Shown: piece by piece, positions 35,869-45,811 of the stretch
Layout: each line of letters starts with the position of its first letter
Position numbering within the stretch: the stretch's first letter is position 1
NCBI RefSeq assembly: GCF_019598945.1
Contig: NZ_CP080598.1
Coordinates: forward strand, 1,054,001-1,118,000
Source: Sphaerospermopsis torques-reginae ITEP-024
GTDB taxonomy: Bacteria; Cyanobacteriota; Cyanobacteriia; Cyanobacteriales; Nostocaceae
Direction of reading: 5' to 3'
Length of the DNA: 64,000 nt
Program-made: the position numbers and the translations under genes
Notes under the pieces: generated by a model
What the model was told of the DNA's origin: nothing
The model's database searches: none
What the model saw: only the letters and a program-made list of their open reading frames with translations

Positions 35869-36127
35869 ATAGCTTGGGTTTTCCCCATCTTGTTTCATGT
35901 CGCTGACAAAATTCTGCTGCTGCGGTTCGTGAAAATCTGAATACATATAAATCTTCTCCACTAGCAGTGCTGCGTGAAAAACCAAGATACTCCATTTGTA
36001 CCTTATCTCTATAGTATGGCACAGCTTTATCCAAAGATTCCAGCCAAACGAAAGATTCAACTGGTGTGACTTGACAAAACTCAAAAGCAACCTTTGTTGC
36101 ATACCAAATCAACCATATAACTTCCAA
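35861..36127 (-). CDS. First small protein of the PIN cassette, unknown function
   Basis: An 88-codon frame from a TTG (36127) encodes a protein whose segments ESFVWLESLDKAVPYYRD and EYLGFSRSTASGEDLYVFRF look like a genuine folded domain. It ends AEFCQRHETRWGKPKLYE. It is the first of three overlapping genes leading to the PIN protein. I do not recognise the family. The start is uncertain because no ATG or Shine-Dalgarno is evident, and a stop lies three codons upstream of the TTG. Confidence 0.5.
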   Translation of the reverse strand: MEVIWLIWYATKVAFEFCQVTPVESFVWLESLDKAVPYYRDKVQMEYLGFSRSTASGEDLYVFRFSRTAAAEFCQRHETRWGKPKLYE

Positions 36128-36255
36128 TAGTAGTCAATTTGCTTTACACCTTTCTGATACTTACTTTATAATTTCAAAATTATACCTTTATATCTGAGTC
36201 TTTCACAAAAAAAATCAAGATTTATAATAAATTAAGCGGTTAATGGATATTAATT

Positions 36256-36756
36256 ATGACTCCTAAAACATCTGTTGCCAATTCCATACAAAATCTAAAT
36301 CAAATTATTCAACCAATTATTGGCGAAACTTGTCATCAAGTTAGATTTAGTTATGGGGATGAATTACGGTTACATTTTGGTGAAATGAAACCTTATAATC
36401 ATCCTAAATTAAAACATTTACGCAAAGGAAGCTGGCGACTTAATACCAGGGCAACGCCTTGGTATTTAATGCATAATAATATGTTTTTATTTCTTCCTGC
36501 ACCAGAATTAACTACAGATCATGCTCAAATAATTTTACAAGATTTAGAAAACAAAAAACTAACTAATTTTGTCATTGATCCTAATAATTTTGAACTAACC
36601 TTATCCTTTGAAAAAGGTTACGAACTTGTTTTAAAACCAGATTTAGAAGATGATTCTGGTCTTGCTTATTGGGAATTAATAATGCCAAATGAGCAAATTT
36701 TGATCGTTGGTCCTGGAATGTTTTGGGAATGTAAATCAATTCATGAAAGTGCTTAA
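36256..36756 (+). CDS. Soluble protein of unknown function
   Basis: The 166-residue protein starts MTPKTSVANSIQNLNQIIQ. It contains strand-rich segments (CHQVRFSYGDELRLHFGEM; FELTLSFEKGYELVLKPD) and ends near VGPGMFWECKSIHES. It has no signal peptide or membrane segment. I cannot place it in a family with certainty; its size and pattern resemble small immunity or antitoxin-like beta proteins. It diverges from the PIN cassette across 128 bases and may belong to the same accessory island. Confidence 0.65.
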   Translation: MTPKTSVANSIQNLNQIIQPIIGETCHQVRFSYGDELRLHFGEMKPYNHPKLKHLRKGSWRLNTRATPWYLMHNNMFLFLPAPELTTDHAQIILQDLENKKLTNFVIDPNNFELTLSFEKGYELVLKPDLEDDSGLAYWELIMPNEQILIVGPGMFWECKSIHESA

Positions 36757-37222
36757 TCAGCATATCCTGATTCTGACAAAATCATCATCATGAGATTTAA
36801 TTAATAATTCAATAACAAAGGATGGGTAATATGCCCATTCCATAATTGAGGCTTTCAATATTGTAGAGTTTTTCACAGATACACCTATAAGCTTTTACTT
36901 TTCAATCATAATGTCATTTTTTACCAGCGTCTAGATAAAAACAAGCAAAATTTACTCAAACTTTATATACCTGTGCGCCTTTACATCGCTTTTACTTATT
37001 GTCGCGAATGGGCGCTAAACAAAAATGCTAACATTCTCAAGATAGATATCTTCTCTCTTGAAGTATGCAACAATAAAAGTAGCAACAAATGTAAAAAAAA
37101 TTGAACCCGTTTTTTATTCTTAACTACTGACTGCTGTAAGGGTTTAGCAGTGCTAAACCCCTACTCCTGTAACTCCTGTACTCCTTTACTTTTGTAACTC
37201 CTATCCCCAGGAGGTAATACTT
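36757..37222. other. Intergenic region with a palindromic repeat
   Basis: No gene is seen. A GGGTTTAGCAGTGCTAAACC palindrome (from 37140) is a second copy of the repeat after putA. A strong AGGAGGT Shine-Dalgarno (37209-37215) serves the next gene. No cobalamin-riboswitch features are visible despite the BtuF-like gene downstream. Confidence 0.6.
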
Positions 37223-38155
37223 ATGATAGATACAGATATAAGAATTGTTTCTTTAATTCCTAGTGCGACGGAAATTGCTGCTACACTGGGTTTACAAGAT
37301 GCTATTGTCGGGCGATCGCACGAATGTGACTATCCCCCAGAAATTTCTCATCTTCCAGTTTGCACACAAGCACGGTTAAATGGTAAAGCTCCTAGCAATA
37401 TCATTCATGATCAAGTAAACAAGATATTACAATCTGCTTTGAGTATTTACAACATCAAATTAGATGTTTTAGAGAAATTGCAACCTACCCATATTCTTAC
37501 TCAAGCTCAATGTGATGTCTGTGCAGTCAGCTTACCAGAAGTAGAGAAAGCTGTCACCCAACTGACCCACAGTTCACCGCAGATTATCTCTTTACAACCT
37601 AACACACTGCGGGATGTGTGGGGTGACATTGAGAGAATAGGTCAAACCTTTGGAGTAGATTCAGTAAAATTACTGGAGAATTTAGAAGCAAGAGTAAAAA
37701 TTTGTAACCGGAAAATTCAAGGACTGTCTGTAGCAGAAATGCCTACAGTTGCTTGTATCGAGTGGACTGATCCGGTGATGACGGCTGCAAATTGGATACC
37801 TGAGTTAGTTAATTTGGCAGGTGGACAAACCTTGTTTAGTGTTACGGGTAAACCTTCTGCTCACATCAACTGGGAAACCTTGGTTGCTACTAACCCCGAT
37901 GTAATTATTTTTATGCCCTGCGGCTTTAATTTACAACGGACTCAGGAAGAAGCGAAATTATTAACTCAGCGTCCAGAGTGGGAAAAACTGCACGCTGTCA
38001 AAGCTGGCAGAGTTTTCATCACTGATGGTAATGCTTATTTTAACCGACCTGGACCGCGTTTAGTTGATTCTGTGGAAATTTTAGCAGAAATATTGCACCC
38101 AGAAATATTTGATTATGGTTATCAAGGTACTGGGTGGCAAACTTTACACAAGTAA
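37223..38155 (+). CDS. BtuF-like cobalamin-binding / periplasmic-binding family protein
   Basis: The 310-residue protein has the two-lobed class III binding-protein fold of BtuF: VSLIPSATEIAATLGL at the start, RSHECDYPPE, THILTQAQCDVC, and the second-lobe segments ATNPDVIIFMPCGF and GNAYFNRPGPR. There is no signal peptide, as in the cytoplasmic cobalamin-binding members widespread in cyanobacteria, so it may bind a corrinoid or other ligand inside the cell rather than feed an ABC transporter. The Shine-Dalgarno AGGAGGT seven bases upstream fixes the start. No transporter genes are adjacent. Confidence 0.85.
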   Translation: MIDTDIRIVSLIPSATEIAATLGLQDAIVGRSHECDYPPEISHLPVCTQARLNGKAPSNIIHDQVNKILQSALSIYNIKLDVLEKLQPTHILTQAQCDVCAVSLPEVEKAVTQLTHSSPQIISLQPNTLRDVWGDIERIGQTFGVDSVKLLENLEARVKICNRKIQGLSVAEMPTVACIEWTDPVMTAANWIPELVNLAGGQTLFSVTGKPSAHINWETLVATNPDVIIFMPCGFNLQRTQEEAKLLTQRPEWEKLHAVKAGRVFITDGNAYFNRPGPRLVDSVEILAEILHPEIFDYGYQGTGWQTLHK

Positions 38156-38166
38156 GAAGAGTATTT

Positions 38167-38389
38167 AGGGCTTGCTGAATAAAGACAAAAGCCTGATAAA
38201 TCAAAGGTTTGAGGCTCATAAAAAAGACGGTAGGTGCTTTCGTTATAGCGTCTTGAGTCTAAAAAACCTTGCACTTTTGTGGGCAGCCAGAGATGAAAAA
38301 ATGTTTTTAATTCTCCTCCTGACTCCTGACTCCTAACTCCTGACTCCTGACTCCTATGCCATCACGAAAAGACTTTCTCAGCAACCCCT
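38167..38389 (+). mobile_element. MITE copy B, 223 bp
   Basis: Its ends are AGGGCTTGCTGAATAAAG and, inverted, AGGGGTTGCTGAGAAAG, flanked by ATTT on both sides (38163-38166 and 38390-38393). An internal block of six CTGACTC-type heptamers sits near the right end at the same place where copies A and C carry other inserts. Confidence 0.85.
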
Positions 38390-38482
38390 ATTTAAGAGAG
38401 CAAATAATCATGAAACTCTGACTACAAAAGGGTTTTACTCCCGACTCCCGACTCCTGTACGGGCGAAGTAGGGGCGAAGTAG

Positions 38483-38547
38483 GGGCGAAGCATTGGGAAA
38501 ATAGGCTGTTCATAAAATTGATAATTGCTCCCCCGAATGCTTCGCCC
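38483..38547. repeat. Palindromic repeat GGGCGAAGCATT / AATGCTTCGCCC
   Basis: A 12-bp perfect inverted repeat is preceded by two extra GGGGCGAAGTA units. A related palindrome lies at 43691-43748, so this is a dispersed family. Confidence 0.75.
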
Positions 38548-38566
38548 TTACGACTCCCGACTCCTG

Positions 38567-39925
38567 CTATAATATTCTAATTTCGATTTGGTGCAAGCGT
38601 GGACCGCTAACTGAGACTATAGTAAATTCTAGATTTTCATAGTTGAATATTTCCCCTTTGGCGGGTATTCTTTGCAACTGATAAAGTAAAAAGCCACCCA
38701 AGGTTTGATATTCTCTGGCTAAGGGTAAATTAATATGTAAAACTTCATTTAGTTCTTCTAGATTTATCTGTGCTTGCACTAAAAATGTTTGTTTTTCTGA
38801 CATTTGCACCAGCAAATCATCAGTAACTGCTGGTTCACCTGCATTACCAATAATTTCAGCAATTACATCTTGAATTGTCACTATTCCCACAGTAGCGCCA
38901 AATTCATCAACAACAATCACCATCGCCAGTTTTTCTTGCTGCATCATGGGCAATAATTCGCTCAGAAGTGTCTGTTCTGGGACAAACCGGGGGGGACGCA
39001 TCCAAGGGTAAATTTGTGTTTCTAAGGTCATTTTACCGATGGATAGGGGTTGTGCTAAATCTTGAAAATAAACAATACCACGAATGTCATCTAAAGATTC
39101 ACCAATGATGGGATAGCGAGAATGTCCAGTAGATGTCATTTCTTGTAATAATGTTTGAAAAGTAGCATCTTCTGGTAAAGTAATAATGTTGGTGCGGGGA
39201 ATCATTACATCTTGGGCGGTAATTTCTCCAAACTCAAAGACATTATTTAACAGTTCTCTTTCTGATAATTCTAAACCTGTTGATTCCCGTTCTGTTGATA
39301 TAATTAATTGTAATTCTTCAGGTGTAACTGGAGGTCTCCAACTTTGACCTGTGTATTCAATGCCAAATAATTTTAACAGGTAACGAGTTGATTGGTTGAG
39401 AATCCAAATTACTGGACTGAAAAATCGGACTATAGCTTTCACAGAAGGACCCAAAAACCTGGCCAGTTTTTCGGAATACAACATGGCCACTGATTTAGGA
39501 AATAATTCTCCTAAAACTATTTGTAAATAGGCAAGTAAGAAAAAGGTAATGGGAATTGATAGAGAATGAGCCAGAAAATTACTCAAATTCCCCGGTAAAG
39601 GCCAGGACTGTAACCATGCGTTTACTATGACGACAATGCTATTTTCTCCAATCCAACCTAATGCCAAACTAGAGAGGGTAATCCCTAATTGGGCAGTAGA
39701 TAGCAACCTGTCAATACTACGTTGTAACATTTCTACAGCGATCGCAGGTATATCACCAGCCTGAACTAGCTGATGGATGCGAGTTCGCCGTACTGTCACC
39801 ATTGAAAATTCTGCGGTGACGAAAAATGCATTAATCGCTATCAGCAGTAGCACTGACAACAATTTAAACCCTATATCTGTCCAAATTAACTGAGAAAAAG
39901 CACTCACCTCTCTAGCTCGTGTCAA
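38567..39925 (-). CDS. CNNM/CorC-HlyC family membrane protein with CBS domains
   Basis: The 452-residue protein has an N-terminal DUF21/CNNM membrane domain with about four helices (residues 15-190, including TVRRTRIHQLV and STAQLGITLSSLALGWIGE). A CBS pair follows (about 215-340; DVMIPRTNI and VVDEFGATVGIVTIQDV), then a CorC_HlyC transporter-associated domain at the C-terminus. Related proteins regulate or carry magnesium; the older name hemolysin is misleading. The start is uncertain: TTG 39925 lacks a Shine-Dalgarno, and a GTG at 39907 is an alternative. It is monocistronic. Confidence 0.9.
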   Translation of the reverse strand: MTRAREVSAFSQLIWTDIGFKLLSVLLLIAINAFFVTAEFSMVTVRRTRIHQLVQAGDIPAIAVEMLQRSIDRLLSTAQLGITLSSLALGWIGENSIVVIVNAWLQSWPLPGNLSNFLAHSLSIPITFFLLAYLQIVLGELFPKSVAMLYSEKLARFLGPSVKAIVRFFSPVIWILNQSTRYLLKLFGIEYTGQSWRPPVTPEELQLIISTERESTGLELSERELLNNVFEFGEITAQDVMIPRTNIITLPEDATFQTLLQEMTSTGHSRYPIIGESLDDIRGIVYFQDLAQPLSIGKMTLETQIYPWMRPPRFVPEQTLLSELLPMMQQEKLAMVIVVDEFGATVGIVTIQDVIAEIIGNAGEPAVTDDLLVQMSEKQTFLVQAQINLEELNEVLHINLPLAREYQTLGGFLLYQLQRIPAKGEIFNYENLEFTIVSVSGPRLHQIEIRIL

Positions 39926-40124
39926 AAAATTTTGGATTTTGGATTTTAGATTTTAGATTTTAGATTGACCCCATATTGGCTAAAGTTTAAACTATCTACA
40001 GTCAGGGGTTTGTTTTCAATCTGAAATTTTGAATATTGGGTTCAAAATCCAAAGGCGAAAACCTAAAAGTCCTGCTACTAACCTTCAACATTATGGTTAT
40101 ACTAAAACGCTAATAATAGCATTT

Positions 40125-40823
40125 CTATTTTTCCACAGGAATATCGGATACCTGCAATTTCAGCTTTTGGGCAGGATAATCTGTTAACGCCAGTGATACG
40201 CTGCTCACATCATCTAGTAAAGCTGTAGGAATGCTGATTGTACCGGTAAAGGTTGGACCTTTACCTGGTAATTCGGCGGGCAACCCCTCTGTGATGGCGC
40301 TCAATGTTCTACCTTTATCATCTGTGACATCTAGAAAACTATACAAGAACCTAACAGTATCATTAGCTTGATTCTGCATTTTGACTCTTAGTATTAAATC
40401 ACCACCAGAATAACGAACCGATTGTACAGACATTGTTACGCCTTCGCTCTCAGCTACAACCGGAAATCCTGGTTCTAGTTTTTCTTCTGCCACTTCTTCT
40501 GGCTTTTGGGCAGCTTCAGATTTTTTGGCTGTGATTTCTTCTTCTTCCTCTCGTTTTTTTGCCTTGTTATCAGTTTTATTATCTTGAATCCGCGCTTTTA
40601 CAGCTTTGATAATATCTTCCTCTTTTAATAAATTTACTCTGTCCGATTCGGCATTATTATTCCTATTGCTGGCAAATTTGCTAGTGGGGCGACCATCTGG
40701 TGACGAAACACCTTTGAGAGCAGAACTTCCCATCGAAAAACCCAAAAATGCGCTCACAGAACCTGCTCCCAGCATTAGGGTTAACAAAATCAACGTCAGA
40801 ACTACAGTGGAATTTATTTTCAT
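40125..40823 (-). CDS. Exported protein with lysine/glutamate-rich stalk
   Basis: From ATG 40823 the 232-residue product has an N-terminal membrane or signal helix (MKINSTVVLTLILLTLML...). A highly charged region at about 60-115 contains runs of Lys and Glu and looks disordered or coiled. The C-terminal beta-rich domain of about 110 residues (VTMSVQSVRYSGGDLILRV...) resembles DUF4352-type immunoglobulin-like domains. Position relative to the membrane is probably extracytoplasmic. No function is known, and it is a stand-alone gene. Confidence 0.65.
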   Translation of the reverse strand: MKINSTVVLTLILLTLMLGAGSVSAFLGFSMGSSALKGVSSPDGRPTSKFASNRNNNAESDRVNLLKEEDIIKAVKARIQDNKTDNKAKKREEEEEITAKKSEAAQKPEEVAEEKLEPGFPVVAESEGVTMSVQSVRYSGGDLILRVKMQNQANDTVRFLYSFLDVTDDKGRTLSAITEGLPAELPGKGPTFTGTISIPTALLDDVSSVSLALTDYPAQKLKLQVSDIPVEK

Positions 40824-41115
40824 CGCTGACAAGCTATTACAGAAAAAAACATAGTCTATATATTAGTCAAGAAAAGCAGGGACTGGGGACTGGGGACTGG
40901 TGACTGGGTAAGAGTTTTCCCAACCACCAATTACCAATTACCAATTACCAAACCTAAACTAAAAATTTTTTTAATTATGCGTCAGATGGTAAAATCATGC
41001 TATACTCATAGATGTGTGTTTGTCCAAATGCCAAAAATAGGTTGCTCAAGCTACAATCATAACAGAGAGTTGAGCTTAAAGCCTACTTAAACAGAAGACA
41101 AATCTAACACAACAA

Positions 41116-41188
41116 GCGCCTTTGGCCGATTGGGGAGGCAACGAACTCATAATTCGTCTTCAGGCTGGTTCGATTCCAGCAGGGCGCA
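41116..41188 (+). tRNA. tRNA with anticodon CAU (Met, or Ile2)
   Basis: All four arms fold: acceptor GCGCCTT/AGGGCGC, a short three-pair D stem GCC/GGC with GG in the loop, anticodon stem ACGAA/TTCGT with loop CTCATAA, a six-base variable loop, and T arm GCTGG-TTCGATT-CCAGC. The discriminator is A, and CCA is not encoded. CAU reads Met, or Ile if lysidine-modified; the sequence alone does not decide. It is not the initiator type, because the three G-C pairs below the anticodon are absent. Confidence 0.85.
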
Positions 41189-41366
41189 TTTAATGAAAAC
41201 CTATATATGATAAGTTTTTTGGATTTGGTGAGTAGTTACTTAACTACCTAATTTCCGTTAATTGCCACTTTTTTACTCTCCCTAGCTATTCCCTGTGCAG
41301 CACAATGGGGCGTGATATTTTACTTAGGATTATGATTAAGTAATTATCGTAACTTAATATCATACC

Positions 41367-43169
41367 ATGCAACCAACATCCAAAACAGGCGTAACATTCA
41401 TTACTACTGGAACTATCACAGGTGCGGGTATCTCCTCCACAGTGGGAGGTATGGGAATTGCTGGAAGCTTTGGTGCAGTGGGAATAGGTGCAACTGCTGT
41501 TACTGCTGCGGGTGGGGTTGTGGGTGCTGCTCTCTACGGTGCATTTACAGGTATAACCACAGGTGATCAAGCCCCTTTTAGCACAATGGGAATAGGTGCT
41601 ATTGGTGGTTTTGGTTTTTCGCAAATTGTTGGTAGCATAGGATTTGTAGCACCTAAAATTGGTTTAGCCTATGGTATTGGTGCTGCATCAATGACGGGAA
41701 TAGGTGCGGTTTTGGGACTTGCTGCTTATGGCGTTTTTAAAGTATTAGATAATTCTCAATTTAAAGAAACTCCCATGCAAGTTTTTGAACGCATGGAAAC
41801 AAAAGTTGTAGAAATGGATTATTACAATGCGGCATTATTAGAGTTAGATTTATTCTTATCCGGTGATGATATTAACCAAAAATTTGCAGATTTAGAAATG
41901 GAGGATGAGTTAGAAAAATTCAAGGCTAAAATAAATGATAAGTCAAATTATCAAAGTCCTCAATTTGAAAATCAACAACTTGAAAATCAACAACTTGAAA
42001 ATCAACAACTTGAAAATCAACAACTTGAAAATCAAAATATATCTTTGAATAACCACTTACCTGAAAATTGGCAATGTGTAAAAACCTTAAAAGGACATTT
42101 TGCCAAGGTTAACGCAGTAGCTATTCATCCCGATGGTAATAGTTTAATTAGTGGTAGCGATGATAAACAAGTTATTTGGTGGGACTTAAAAACAGGAAAA
42201 ATTTTATATAATTTTGTCGGACAAGGAGAAGCAGTTTTATCAGTTGCTATTAGTCCCGATGGTAAAGAGATAATTATCGGTAGTGTAGACCGAAAAATTA
42301 GCAGTTGGCAATTAGAAACTAAAAGATTTAACCGGACATTTTATTATTTAAATAATACTTACAGTCATCATGGTTTTGTGAATGCAGTCGCTTACAGTGG
42401 AGATCACAGAATTATTGTTAGTGGAAGTACAGATACAAAAATTATCATTTGGGGACGTTATACCGGAGAATACAAACGCATTTTAAATGAACATACAGCA
42501 GCAGTCTTAGCTATTGGTATTAGTCCTGATAATAAGACTTTAGTTAGTGGAAGTGCTGATAAAACTATTAAAATTTGGAATTTACAAACTGGTGAGCAAA
42601 GGTTTATTATCAATGAACATTTAGCAGAAGTAAATACATTAGCTATTACTCCCGATGGTAAAATTTTGATTAGTGGAAGTAGGGATAAAACTATTAAAAT
42701 TTGGAATTTACAAACTGGAGAATTACACCGCACTTTTATTCAACATTCTACAGAGGTTTTAGCTATTGCTATTCATCCAGATGGTAAAACTATTGCTAGT
42801 AGTAGTCAAGACGGAATTATCAAACTTTGGAATTTACAAAATGGGGAAATTTTAGAAACTCTTTCTGGGTTTAGTCCTTTGGTATTTTCACCCGATGGTA
42901 AAATGCTTGTCAGTGGTGGTAAAAGTGGAACAATCAAAATTTGGCAACAGCTAAAAAATCGGGAAAATGTAATTTTAACTGGGGAATGGTGGGAAATTTT
43001 AGGAGTTGATAAAAATGCTCATGGTGAAGATGTAAAAATTGCCTACCGAAAATTAGCGAGACTATATCATCCTGATATTAACAATACGGATACTGCTAAA
43101 GCTGCAATGCAAGCAATTAATCAAGCTTATCAACATTTTCAGAGGTTTGTTAATGTTAACAGGGGTTGA
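41367..43169 (+). CDS. Glycine-rich membrane / WD40 / J-domain fusion protein
   Basis: The 600-residue protein has three parts. Residues 1-125 are Gly/Ala-rich hydrophobic helices (glycine-zipper-like) that should sit in a membrane. A linker with an in-frame 15-bp repeat encodes repeated LENQQ units (about 200-222). Seven WD40 repeats, enough for one closed propeller, occupy about 233-530 (for example SGSADKTIKIWNLQTGE). The C-terminus (about 535-595) is a J domain with the YHPD loop that stimulates Hsp70. Cyanobacteria often combine WD40 with other modules, but a C-terminal J domain is uncommon. It may recruit DnaK to a membrane-bound target. Confidence 0.88.
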   Translation: MQPTSKTGVTFITTGTITGAGISSTVGGMGIAGSFGAVGIGATAVTAAGGVVGAALYGAFTGITTGDQAPFSTMGIGAIGGFGFSQIVGSIGFVAPKIGLAYGIGAASMTGIGAVLGLAAYGVFKVLDNSQFKETPMQVFERMETKVVEMDYYNAALLELDLFLSGDDINQKFADLEMEDELEKFKAKINDKSNYQSPQFENQQLENQQLENQQLENQQLENQNISLNNHLPENWQCVKTLKGHFAKVNAVAIHPDGNSLISGSDDKQVIWWDLKTGKILYNFVGQGEAVLSVAISPDGKEIIIGSVDRKISSWQLETKRFNRTFYYLNNTYSHHGFVNAVAYSGDHRIIVSGSTDTKIIIWGRYTGEYKRILNEHTAAVLAIGISPDNKTLVSGSADKTIKIWNLQTGEQRFIINEHLAEVNTLAITPDGKILISGSRDKTIKIWNLQTGELHRTFIQHSTEVLAIAIHPDGKTIASSSQDGIIKLWNLQNGEILETLSGFSPLVFSPDGKMLVSGGKSGTIKIWQQLKNRENVILTGEWWEILGVDKNAHGEDVKIAYRKLARLYHPDINNTDTAKAAMQAINQAYQHFQRFVNVNRG

Positions 43170-44012
43170 TTAATCTGATTTAAAAATTCAAGAGTAATAT
43201 AGGGTAATATGTAGTTAATGTGACAGAATTTACGAAAAATAGCAGTATGAGATATTATGATTCATGTCTGGTAGATTTGTGGTGAATTTAGCAGCATGAG
43301 CTAGTTATTTGTGATTTGGTTTGATGATTGGGTTATAACGTTGAAATTTTCCAGAAAATTGACATTTTAAATTTTTTAATGATCTATATTGCATATTGCG
43401 AAAAAACGTTATAAATTGTTAAGTTAAAGGGGAATAATTTAACCAGCAGTTGCAAACAGTCAATCATTGTGAAGTAAATATACTGTAAGGGGTTGGAACT
43501 TCATTATTACGATCCTAAAACAGCATGAGGGGTATGTTTTTGTTTGTAAAAGCACTATCCTAGATTTTCTTATGGGATAATGCGGAATCTCAAAATATAT
43601 CTTGTATATTTTGCTGTAATTTTTCTGATGAATATTTTTTGTATTGTTTGATGTGAATAGCTAGAACACCGATTCATTAATCGTCAGGGAGAAGCATTCG
43701 GACAGAATATGAACTGGTTTCAGCGATAGGTTATTACCCGAATGCTTCGCCCCTACAAGGTAAAAATAAATTACCTAGCATTACTGAATAGACGCTCTAG
43801 ATTCTAGATAATTGATCAAAAGCAAATTAACTAATTATGACCTGAGTAATTTGCTGAGAATCAGTAATTGTAACTGATTTTGTTTGAGGATTGCTACTAA
43901 TGATTGTTATTTGCTACTGCTCAAGTTATATGCTGCTGAACATAGCAAATACTCATGAGAAATAAAGGCGCATTCACCACAAATTCACTATCTCAATGGA
44001 GTTATTCTGGCG
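43170..44012. other. Long intergenic region with palindromes
   Basis: No gene is visible in 840 bases. TTATAACGTT and AACGTTATAA form an inverted pair about 75 bases apart near 43332-43416. GAAGCATTCGG/CCGAATGCTTC (43691-43748) is an 11-bp palindromic repeat of the family at 38483. The invertase promoter should lie in the last 250 bases. Confidence 0.55.
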
Positions 44013-45485
44013 ATGCAACTAAATGAATTAAGTACAAGTGAAACTACAAGTGAAACTACAAGTGAAACTATAGAAAACGAGGCATGGCAAGCATTAGAAA
44101 ATTCAATACTTTACTATAAAGGTCGTCCTATTGGTACGTTAGCGGCTTATGATCCATCCGTAGAAGCATTGAATTATGACCAATGTTTCATTAGAGATTT
44201 TGTTTCTTCAGCGTTGATTTTTCTGATTAAAGGTAGAACCGATATTGTCAAAAACTTCTTGGAAGAAACATTAAAATTACAGCCTAAAGAAAAGGCGTTG
44301 GATGCTTATAAACCAGGTAGAGGTTTGATTCCAGCCAGCTTTAAAGTTGTGACTATCAATGGGGAAGAATTTCTAGAAGCTGATTTTGGGGAACACGCGA
44401 TCGCCAGAGTCACACCTGTTGATTCTTGTTTATGGTGGCTGATTTTATTACGTGCTTATGTAGTCGCTACCAATGATTATGAATTAGCTTATCAACCGGA
44501 ATTTCAAACAGGTATCCGGTTAATTATGGAAATCTGTTTGGCAAATCGTTTTGATATGTATCCCACTTTATTAGTTCCCGATGGCGCGTGTATGATTGAT
44601 AGACGCATGGGAATTTATGGACATCCTTTAGAAATTCAAGTGCTATTTTTTGCAGCTTTGCGAGTAGCGCGAGAGCTATTAATTTGTCAAGGTAATCAAG
44701 ATATCATTGAAGCTATAGATAATAGATTACCCTTGTTATGTGGGCATATTCGCAAACATTATTGGATAGATATTGCTCGGTTAAATGCCATTTATCGCTT
44801 CAAAAGTGAAGAATATGGTAAAACCGCCGTCAATCTTTTCAATATTTATGCAGATTCTTTACCTTATTATGAATTAGATAAATGGCTACCAAAAAAGGGT
44901 GGTTATTTTGCCGGAAATGTGGGTCCTTCACAGTTTGATACTCGGTTCTTCACCCTGGGAAATTTAATGGCTGTAATTTGTGATTTATCCACAGAAGAAC
45001 AATCACAAGCAATTATAAATTTAATTGAAAAAAGATGGGAAGATTTAGTAGGAGATATGCCTATGAAAATCTGTTATCCTGCCTTACAAGGTGAAGAGTA
45101 TCGAGTAGTTACCGGATGCGATCCCAAAAATATCCCCTGGTCATATCATAATGCAGGAAGTTGGCCAGTTTTGATGTGGATGTTAGCCGCAGCAGCAGTA
45201 AAAACCAACAAAGCACAGTTAGCAAAAAAAGCAATTGAAATAGCTCAAGCAAGATTGAGTAATGATGAATGGCCAGAATATTATGATGGCAAAAAAGGTA
45301 GACTAATTGGTAAACAAGCAAGGAAATATCAAACCTGGACTATTGCAGGATATTTATTAGCTAAAGAACTAATGGATAATCCTGATTGTTTACCATTAAT
45401 TAGCTTTGATAAATTACCCCCAGAAACAATTTCTAGAGCTTGTGAATTTGAAGTGGGTAATTTAGATTCTTATATGAATTTATAA
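44013..45485 (+). CDS. Alkaline/neutral invertase, GH100
   Basis: The 490-residue enzyme matches cyanobacterial neutral invertases throughout: [31 protein letters not shown], a catalytic-region segment [15 protein letters not shown] in which Asp190 is the likely acid (by analogy with Anabaena InvA), and [13 protein letters not shown] near the C-terminus. It hydrolyses sucrose to glucose and fructose in the cytoplasm, linking sucrose supply to heterocyst and filament metabolism. The N-terminus has a three-fold TSET repeat encoded by AGTGAAACTACA units, which seems a recent expansion. The conserved [11 protein letters not shown] start region follows it. Confidence 0.92.
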   Translation: MQLNELSTSETTSETTSETIENEAWQALENSILYYKGRPIGTLAAYDPSVEALNYDQCFIRDFVSSALIFLIKGRTDIVKNFLEETLKLQPKEKALDAYKPGRGLIPASFKVVTINGEEFLEADFGEHAIARVTPVDSCLWWLILLRAYVVATNDYELAYQPEFQTGIRLIMEICLANRFDMYPTLLVPDGACMIDRRMGIYGHPLEIQVLFFAALRVARELLICQGNQDIIEAIDNRLPLLCGHIRKHYWIDIARLNAIYRFKSEEYGKTAVNLFNIYADSLPYYELDKWLPKKGGYFAGNVGPSQFDTRFFTLGNLMAVICDLSTEEQSQAIINLIEKRWEDLVGDMPMKICYPALQGEEYRVVTGCDPKNIPWSYHNAGSWPVLMWMLAAAAVKTNKAQLAKKAIEIAQARLSNDEWPEYYDGKKGRLIGKQARKYQTWTIAGYLLAKELMDNPDCLPLISFDKLPPETISRACEFEVGNLDSYMNL

Positions 45486-45492
45486 ATCGTAG

Positions 45493-45519
45493 GGTGGGTT
45501 AGCGTCTGTGTTACCCACC
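45493..45519 (+). terminator. Probable rho-independent terminator of the invertase gene
   Basis: A GGTGGGT/ACCCACC stem starts eight bases after the stop codon and is followed by TTTATTTG. Confidence 0.7.
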
Positions 45520-45569
45520 TTTATTTGTAGATCCCCCTCAATCCCCAAAAGGGGGACTTTGATTAATTT

Positions 45570-45811
45570 CCCCCCTTAATAAGGCTCACAGGGGTAGGTT
45601 TTTAATATTATCTGTTAAGGCAGGACCTGGAAGACAAGGAGGGAAAGTAGACAAGGAAGATTTTATACAAAAAATGGTCTGTTGAGCGTCGGTTTTTGTG
45701 ACCAATTGTACATTATTTGCACGGGTTTCCTCCCTTGTCCACTGTTCTTCCTTGTCCCCCAAGTCTTGCCCTCACGACAATGTAAAATACCTACCCTTGT
45801 GAGAAGGGGGG
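45570..45811. repeat. Large imperfect inverted repeat, MITE-like
   Basis: The left arm (CCCCCCTTAATAAGGCTCAC then AGGGGTAGG, 45570-45598) matches the right arm (CCTACCCTTGTGAGAAGGGG, 45788-45807) in inverted orientation with small gaps. The interior carries further inverted text (GACAAGGAGGG against CCCTTGTCCACTG). A 240-base folded element with no coding potential. Confidence 0.65.

Noticed and set aside
36757-37222. Possible cobalamin riboswitch before the BtuF-like gene
   Set aside because: None of the conserved B12-box text or the pseudoknot arrangement is visible.
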